Shown: piece by piece, positions 57,656 to 64,000 of the stretch | How positions within the stretch are numbered: the stretch's first letter is position 1 | Layout: each line of letters opens with the position of its first letter | Assembly (NCBI GenBank): GCA_036971615.1 | Contig: JAYKKR010000001.1 | Location: forward strand, 4,278,001 to 4,342,000 | DNA: 64,000 nucleotides | DNA from: Amyloporia xantha | Lineage: Eukaryota; Basidiomycota; Agaricomycetes; Polyporales; Adustoporiaceae | Direction: 5' to 3' | Program-made: the position numbers and the translations under genes | Notes under the pieces: generated by a model | What the model saw: only the letters and a program-made list of their open reading frames with translations | What the model was told of the DNA's origin: nothing | Databases searched by the model: none

Positions 57656-60600
57656 CTATTCATAATCTAACGATTGACCGCTAGGTGCAGGTGAAGGGGG
57701 ATCCGGTGCTATTATTTGCTCTCGAATCCCCCTCCACTCTTTCTGAATGTCTTCCGACGCCTTGAGCACGTCGAACCATTCAGTAAATTCGTTGAACTTG
57801 GCGCTACACGCTTCCGTTTCGTCAGGGTCTAGGTGGCGTTCTTCATGGAATTTCTTCCACGCCGCCACTCGTCCTTTAGTGTGGGCATGGAGTGTAGCAT
57901 TCGCAAGCGAATGGTAATCTCCCTCCTCACGATCCTCGTGAGCCATAGACAGGATCTCGGCCCATTCGAAGGTTGCCACCCAGCTATTTAGCCGAAGGAA
58001 CTCCAATACGTCATCTTCCGTCCAGTGGCGCTGTGATCGCCTCCTTCTCTCTTGATGACTTTCCTCTTGAGACGCGGGGGGTACCCACGCTCCCTTGGTG
58101 CGTATCCAGAATGGACACTCAAACAAGATGTGTTCCCGTGTTTCCGGGCCAACACTGAGGCCACAAAGGCACTCAATGGGACCCGCGATGTTAAACCTTT
58201 CGCGATATGCACCGCTCGGGAAATGATTTGTAAGGACCCGCGCGACCCGCGCTGTTTCTGTTGAAACGAACGTCGGCGTCAGGTGTGAACGAGCGAGCAG
58301 TGCAGGACAAGTTAAGATTCGAAGCGGTTTGTCTCGTCCTCGGGGCGGGGAGGGCAAACGCGCGAGGTAAATACATGCGAGAAAGTCAATCTAATATAGG
58401 TAATCTTTATCTAAATGAGGTACGAGCAACAAGGTACTATCGCGCCGCAGCGTGGCGCGTCAGCGAACCGGGAATCGGGTATGCGCTCGCCCGGTTGTTC
58501 CAACAGTTTCCTTATTCGATGTGCCCACTCGCTTTAGTAACCACGTGCGCTTGGCCGTGGCTGCATGCAAGGGATTTTCGGTAACCCATAATTGGTTACC
58601 CCTATATTTAGTGTTCTCCAAATCATTGGCCAACACGTTCCATTTGGCCATCATGCGGGATTTAATCCGCTGAAGTGCCATTGAGTAGGAAACATATTCA
58701 GGCTGTTCCGATTCTAATGCCTCTTTCGCTAGTTTATCTACCAGCTCATTTGGCTCAATTCCCTTGTGTGAAGGTATCCACATGAAGGTTACAGTGCGAT
58801 CCGGTCTATCCTGTAGGAATGCCTGGATCGATTGGCAACCCGATATGGCTGCCATTTGCGATGGCCCCACGTTGGGTCTTATGATTTGCCTCAATGCTGC
58901 CTTGTTATCAGACAGAATTGTAATGTGTATGATGTCATACTCGGCTTCGCGTGTTACCTCACGAAGACCGCGTGCGAGCGCCATCATTTCAGCATCATAG
59001 CTGAGGGATTTCCCCCCACCAAATTTGCCGCTGTTTACCTGGAACGGCCCGTCCATGACTAGCCATGAACTTCCAGATCTAGTACCGTCCTGATCCGATT
59101 TATAGGATCTGTCGGTGAATAGTAAGCGTCCGAACATACGCGCCTGTTGTGACCGGAATTCCGGCCACCAGGTTTCGTCCATCCACTTGTTGAATTTGTC
59201 CGTGTCATTCTTGGGTGGAATGCCTTTGGCGTCCAAAAATAACTCAGTCATTTGTGATTGGAATTGATCCAACACTCTGAAGTCGGTCGCGCTTCCGCAT
59301 GAAGCGGCGCAAAATCCTCGGCCGCTTTGTGCCCAATCTCATCTATGTGAGTTAATGGCGTCACTACTTCCTTCTTCACCTTCCGCGCCCGGAGAGGGAA
59401 CGGAGCGATGATGTTGGTTTGATTGACCACCCAACCGTCAGGCAATATGGCCCGCATCGGGTGTCCTTCGTGGATGCGGCGGGCCCGAAGGGCCGCCTTC
59501 TCCATGTATCTGTCCACCTGGAAGCGGACCGGGACAAGCCCAGCCAGCATTTCCATGGCGCCTATTGGTGTAGTTCGAAAGCAACCGGTTATCCACCTAG
59601 CTGCTCGCGACTGCGCTGTTTGTAATTCCTTCTGGATCCACTTAATGTGCTTCCACTTTGGATTCCACCAAAGTTGGGCGCCATAGAGCATCAACGGGAT
59701 GACGTGCGCTACATACAAGCGCCGTTTGTTGATTGGATGGAATCCCCGGGACGAATTCCCAAGCATTCTAAGGGCGTTGACAGTGCTAGCCGCTTTGTTG
59801 GCATAAAAGCGCACATGTGCTTTGAATGACAGCTTGGGATCCAAAAAGAATCCCAAGTATCTCATGGCCTCCTTTGGAGAAAGGCGTACTAATTGCCCAT
59901 CGATCCGGAGCGCAATGTCCGGACCGAGGGGTTGGTTCTCGTGCCACACTTTCTTCCGGTAGTGCCAGAAGTGCATAAGCTCTAATTTGTCAGCTTCGAC
60001 CCCACAACCTATTTGATTGAGGTCTTCCACTAACGGGTGGAACATTCCGGCCAATTGGCCATTGTTGTGATCAAGCTGCGTTAGATCAGACTCAGGGGTA
60101 GCCTTCTCTGCAGTCATTATCAGTCCATCATCGACGAAGAACTGTACGCAAGTATTTCCTGTCTGCAATTCATGGATTGGGGCCCACTTGTGCAGGACAG
60201 GCGCTATGTATAATCCCGATAGGACTGGGGAAAGGGATGACCCCTGTCCCACGCCTACTGAGAAGTCTGCGGGGTCCGTGAGGACCCCATTGAACGCGAA
60301 TTGGGTTTGGCGCCCTTTCATGTAATTCGCGAAAAACAAACAGGTTTTCTCGTCGAATCCCTGTTTCCGCATGATACCCAATAGCGCCTCATGATTGATC
60401 GAAGGGTAAAATTGTGATACATCCAGCAATAAGGCTGAAGGTGTGATGTCCCTGGCCGCACTTAGCGTATAAAATGGACCAATTGTATTCCCCGCATCAG
60501 TGGTGCTATGTTGTATAGTTCCACCGAATTGGCACGGGTGCATGATACCGTACTTTTGGGCATCAAATTGTAATCGCCGGGACAACACCTTCTCCATGAG

Positions 60601-62455
60601 TTTTCCCAGGCAGTTGAGCAAGCATATTGGCCGATAGGCCTTTGCTTTGGAGTAGTCCGGTTTGTTGGGCTTTGCCAATACGACCGTTATGGATCGCTTG
60701 AACACGCTGGGAAAGATCCCATGGTCCATGCATGCATTATAGTACGCAACGAGGAACTTCCTCACTTGCGGCACTACCCGGACAGTTTTGTCCTCGCGAT
60801 CTGGGCGCATAGAGACGCCCACTATCCACTTGAGCCACAACCAATTGACGTGGTCTGGTCCCGGCGCTGATGTGTTGCTGGTGTCCCGAAGATTTTCCAG
60901 GATTTCTGCTTCACTGATAGGCGCGTATGATCTGATCTCTCGCTGAGGCAGGTCATGCACTGGTGCATGTCCACTGGCCGGGGATTAGCCGGTGTGAACT
61001 GTTCCTGGACGCATCACGGAGATCCGCGGGCGTCTCTACTGCCGCGCCATCCAGGCGCTTGAGCTGGATGGCGACATCTGTTTTCCTCGGCTTCGTCCAG
61101 GCAACAAAGTCCGAGATTAACTGGGGGTGGGATTCATTCATGAACTTCTCAAAATGTTCCCTCTTTGCCTTGCGGCAGGCTACCCTCAAGGTGCCATGGT
61201 AGAACCGTACCGTGGCCTTGCAGCCTTGTACCCTCCTAAATTCGTCATGGGTGAATAAATCACCCATCTCAAATCTCGCTGCCCTCATCGCTGCTCCGGC
61301 GGCATCTAATTCGCTCTTTGCCGAACGAAGCTTCACAGCTTCTTCGGCACACGCGGCATTCCACCACGATTTCGAGCGCTTGGTTGGCCTGCTGACTTTC
61401 GCGTGCTTAGTCCACAAATCCTGTAGGGAGCGCTCAAACAGCTCCCCCGTGCGTTTGACTTCTTCAAGTGTCAAATATTCTCTAGGAAGTTCCGACATTA
61501 ACGTCGTAACTTCCTTCACGAATTCGTTCGCCTCCTCGCTCACACGGGGTATGCCCTGTGTGGGGGGTGGTCGAACTTCGATAGGCATTTCCCACCGGAT
61601 GACCGCATGGTCACTCTTGTGGCGATCTGCCATTCCGATTCTCAGATAGTTGTCTCCCAGATAAGCGGGGTCTATCCATACTAGGTCCAGAACTCGCGGA
61701 GCGAGTTCTTGGTTGTTGGACCTCCATGTGGGGGGTCCGTCCGTCTCATTTAGGAGAGTAAGCTCCAAATCGGTTTGTGCCAATTCTAGAAGCCTATTTG
61801 AGTCGGCAACATGAGGAGGTCGTATTGCCGAGTTCGCAGTGCGCTTATCCCATAGGGAATGGCGGAGATTAAAGTCCCCTGCCATAAACGCAATTGGTGG
61901 GAGCTGATGGACCCGGCTCCCGAGATACTGGATCGCCTCATGACGATCACTGTCATTGTACACATTGAGTATATTAAACTCTCCTGTGGGTAATCGAAGC
62001 GTCACCAACAGGCAATCCCTGTGTGTAACGCGACTGGCTAGTATTTGCGGACTGGCTTTCGACCAGCGCTTATTTACATAGACTGCCACGCGCGACTCTT
62101 TCGAGGCGCCCAGGCACTTGAATGATCGATGACCAATCGTATTTTCATACGCTTCGCCGTCTTTCGACTTGCTGGAGGCGATCTGTTTGACCTTTCCCCA
62201 GTATATTTCTTGGACACAAATGATGTCCGCGGTTTGGTTACGTTCTAAGAGCATGCCAAGGTTGTCCGCCGACTTTTGGACATTTGCGCTCACACATCGT
62301 AGGGATAGAAACTCGTCAGGTTGCTCTGATACAGTAGATACATTTGGGACAGGTGTTGAACCTGGAGCCCGTACATGCGAACCGGGTGGCGTAGAAGCGG
62401 CCGGTACATACGGTGCGACTATGTCGCCATTGTTTCCTTCGTCCAGACTACTCAT
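57656..62455 (-). pseudogene. LINE ORF2 (EN-RT-RNase H), broken by frame changes
   Basis: Replicative polyprotein of the LINE. The APE-like endonuclease runs from 62455 to about 61000 (SANVQKSAD, CVQEIYWG, MAGDFNLRHSLWD, KSDHAVIRWEM). Reverse transcriptase lies at 60960-59248 (APGPDHVNWLWLKWI, AYRPICLLNCLGKLMEKV, LLLDVSQFYPSI, GVGQGSSLSPVLSGL, catalytic FVDDG). RNase H follows at 59275-58460 (TDRSYKS, YDAEMMALARGL, SDNKAAL, IPSHKGIEPNELVDKLAKEA). The C-terminal region at 58357-57656 has CLCGLSVGPETREHILFECPFW. The frame changes near 61000, 60970, 59270 and 58400-58460, so at least four small lesions separate it from an intact frame. Confidence 0.88.
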
Positions 62456-63857
62456 GCAGAATACTCGGCGATACTACTTTCGCGGGCGCCCGAAGACTCC
62501 GCCTGTTCCGGTCCGGGGCGGGGCGTCTGCTCCCTCTCGGACTCGTCCGTAACGAACTCGCCCAGCTCACGCTCGCTATTTTTAGCAGCGGCTGCGGCGG
62601 CCTTCTCTGCGCGCTTCCTCTCGGTTATTCCCCGGCTGCGGTCTTTTCCGCTTTTTGGATGCCTGCGATGGCCGGCACCTTCGGCGGGTGTGCCTTGTGC
62701 CACGCTGACTTCTTCTTGTTCCTTACGAACGGGCACTTGGGCGCGTCCGCGGCATGTCCCCTGACCCCGCAGTTCGGGCAGAAGTAATGGTCCTCCGGGC
62801 AGAAGATCTGGTCGACCTTCTGCGCCGCTCTGGCCCGAGCACAACACGAGCCGTAAAACTCATGCATGTCGGTTTCGTGTGCTTCGCCGCACTTGACGCA
62901 GCACTGGTTGTTGACGCGGCATATGGTGACGTGATGTCCCCAGCGCCAGCACCTGACACACTGAGGTGTGGACTCGGCTTCCCACCACACCTCGAGCGTC
63001 TTCTTCACGTCGAAGAACTCGACCTTCGTGCCTGCCCACTTCTGAGCCACATGTCCGGCGCGCGTGTCCTCGATAGCGAAGACGAGCACCCCCGTTCCGT
63101 TCTTGGAAGACGCTAAGTACGCCCTCGGCGAGTTCAGCCAAGGAGGCATGATTGCGCTCAACTTGGGATTCTTGGTCCGCATTTCAGCTTCCCACTCGGC
63201 GACCGTGAACTTGTCACGATCCTCGAGTTTGGTTTTCGGGGGTGCCGGCTTGTATGCCTTCACCGCCTTGATGCACATGAGCGTGAGCACGTGCTGGTGA
63301 TCGATGTTGACGATCGCCGGCTCTATGCCGTCCGCATGGTAGTCGCCCGACGTGAACATGTAGTTACGCTTACGTAGGCTTCCTAGTTCCTCCACCGTTG
63401 GGCGCGTGAAGAAGGTGATGGCGAGATCCAGGCCCCTCGGGTGCCAGTGCATCTGCGTTACTCGGTTCTGGGTCCCACAGTCCTCGTGGAATCCCCTGCG
63501 TGTCTCCTCCTGGATGCTCTCGAGCGACGAACGCCCTTCCTCCGGGATGGGAATATTGAATTTGACAGACAGGGTGCGCGCCGCATCCTGTCTGCCCTGT
63601 AAGGCGACGTGCCTCACCTGCATGCGCTGGGCCGGTGCCTCAGCTTGCTGGGGGGGCGCTGCTGGAACGGGGGGCGGGCGAGCTGCGCCAGGGCGCGGTC
63701 GCGGGTCCTTCGTTGGGGTGGGGCGTCTACCTGCCAGGCGCTGGGCACGGAGGTCGATGAATGGAGTGGCAGGCGGTGGTGCCGCTGCGGCAGGGTTGAG
63801 ACCACGTGCTATGCTAAGCGCTGCTGTGATCGGAATACCAGGGGCGAGTGCGCCGAT
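62452..63857 (-). pseudogene. LINE ORF1 (gag-like, zinc knuckles), broken
   Basis: RNA-binding protein of the retrotransposon. A Pro/Arg-rich N-terminal part is truncated at the insertion junction. The middle is moderately conserved (WHPRGLDLAITFFTRPT). A cysteine cluster follows: CVRCWRWGHHVTIC, CCVKCGEAHE...H, CPNCGVRGHAADAPKC. The main frame stops at 62625, but the frame one step over continues from about 62645 with RSRGITERKRAEKAAAAA to a stop at 62452-62454, so one small indel is implied. That stop overlaps the ORF2 start codon as ATGA. Confidence 0.85.
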
Positions 63858-63872
63858 ATCGACGGCGAGCTC
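63858..63872. repeat. LINE target-site duplication, 5' side
   Basis: ATCGACGGCGAGCTC, identical to 57296-57310. It marks the 5' junction inside truncated ORF1. Confidence 0.9.
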
Positions 63873-64000
63873 GCAGTTGCAGTCAAGTCATGAGTTGTCG
63901 TGCTCTAATGGATTTATCGTTGCTTACACATCCTGCCGCGAAGACAAATTCATCGGCTTCCCTTCAAATTAGCATCGCCTTGTTTTCTCTGTCCACTCTC
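63873..64000. other. Displaced ERF4 upstream flank
   Basis: This host DNA was continuous with 57182-57295 before the LINE inserted, so it probably belonged to the ERF4 promoter. No gene was seen. Confidence 0.6.

Larger units (their letters stand above)
57311..63857 (-). mobile_element. 5'-truncated, mutated LINE (non-LTR retrotransposon)
   Basis: A 6.5-kb minus-strand element with a 12-nt poly(A) tail (T run at 57311-57322). It has a 15-bp target duplication, ATCGACGGCGAGCTC, at 57296-57310 and 63858-63872. It carries a gag-like ORF1 with zinc knuckles and an ORF2 with endonuclease, reverse transcriptase, RNase H and a C-terminal cysteine-histidine motif. Domain order and fungal host suggest the Tad1 group, unproven. 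ORF1 is open right up to the 5' junction with no upstream start, so the 5' end is missing. Several frame breaks make this copy inactive. The 3' tail region 57323-57655 is non-coding. Confidence 0.93.

Overview
The window is nuclear DNA from a filamentous basidiomycete, most likely an agaricomycete. Protein-coding genes are cut by many short introns (about 45-70 nt, GT-AG with a few GC-AG). Genes are close together, often divergent or convergent. The recognisable proteins are fungal forms: Yap1-type bZIP with two cysteine clusters, Dot1, Dbp3, Erf4, and Snf2 with QLQ, HSA and bromodomain. No ribosomal or tRNA genes and no CRISPR were seen. All exon models were read by eye from splice sites and frame, without alignments.

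Left part (1-17465) is accessory and transposon-rich. Two nearly identical, non-autonomous hAT-like elements (1-1298, cut by the window edge; 5119-6645, perfect 8-bp target duplication) lie in inverted orientation around a FYVE-finger gene (2504-3872). Then come a possible Mei4-like meiotic gene, a PHD-finger gene with several small 5' exons, a long gene-poor stretch with a second hAT-like element (14962-15500), two clusters of GGTCA/TGACC modules and a 26-bp perfect palindrome.

Middle part (17466-48510) is a dense conserved housekeeping block: Dnmt2 tRNA methyltransferase, eIF5, Dot1 (divergent with the helicase Dbp3), an F-box-like gene, the Snf2/Sth1 remodeller (divergent with Ku80), nucleoporin Nic96, SRP68 (divergent with Get3) and a Yap1-like oxidative-stress regulator. 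The SRP68-Get3 pair puts a co-translational and a post-translational ER-targeting factor on one short shared intergenic region. Snf2-Ku80 links remodelling and end-joining in the same way.

Right part (48511-64000) is again transposon territory. An approximately 845-bp terminal-inverted-repeat element contains a second copy of itself, which in turn contains a 726-bp near-perfect foldback MITE inserted at TA: three nested insertions with readable target duplications. Next is an Erf4-type palmitoyltransferase subunit gene. A 6.5-kb, 5'-truncated and frameshifted LINE (EN-RT-RNase H) with a poly(A) tail and a 15-bp target duplication sits just upstream of the Erf4 start codon.
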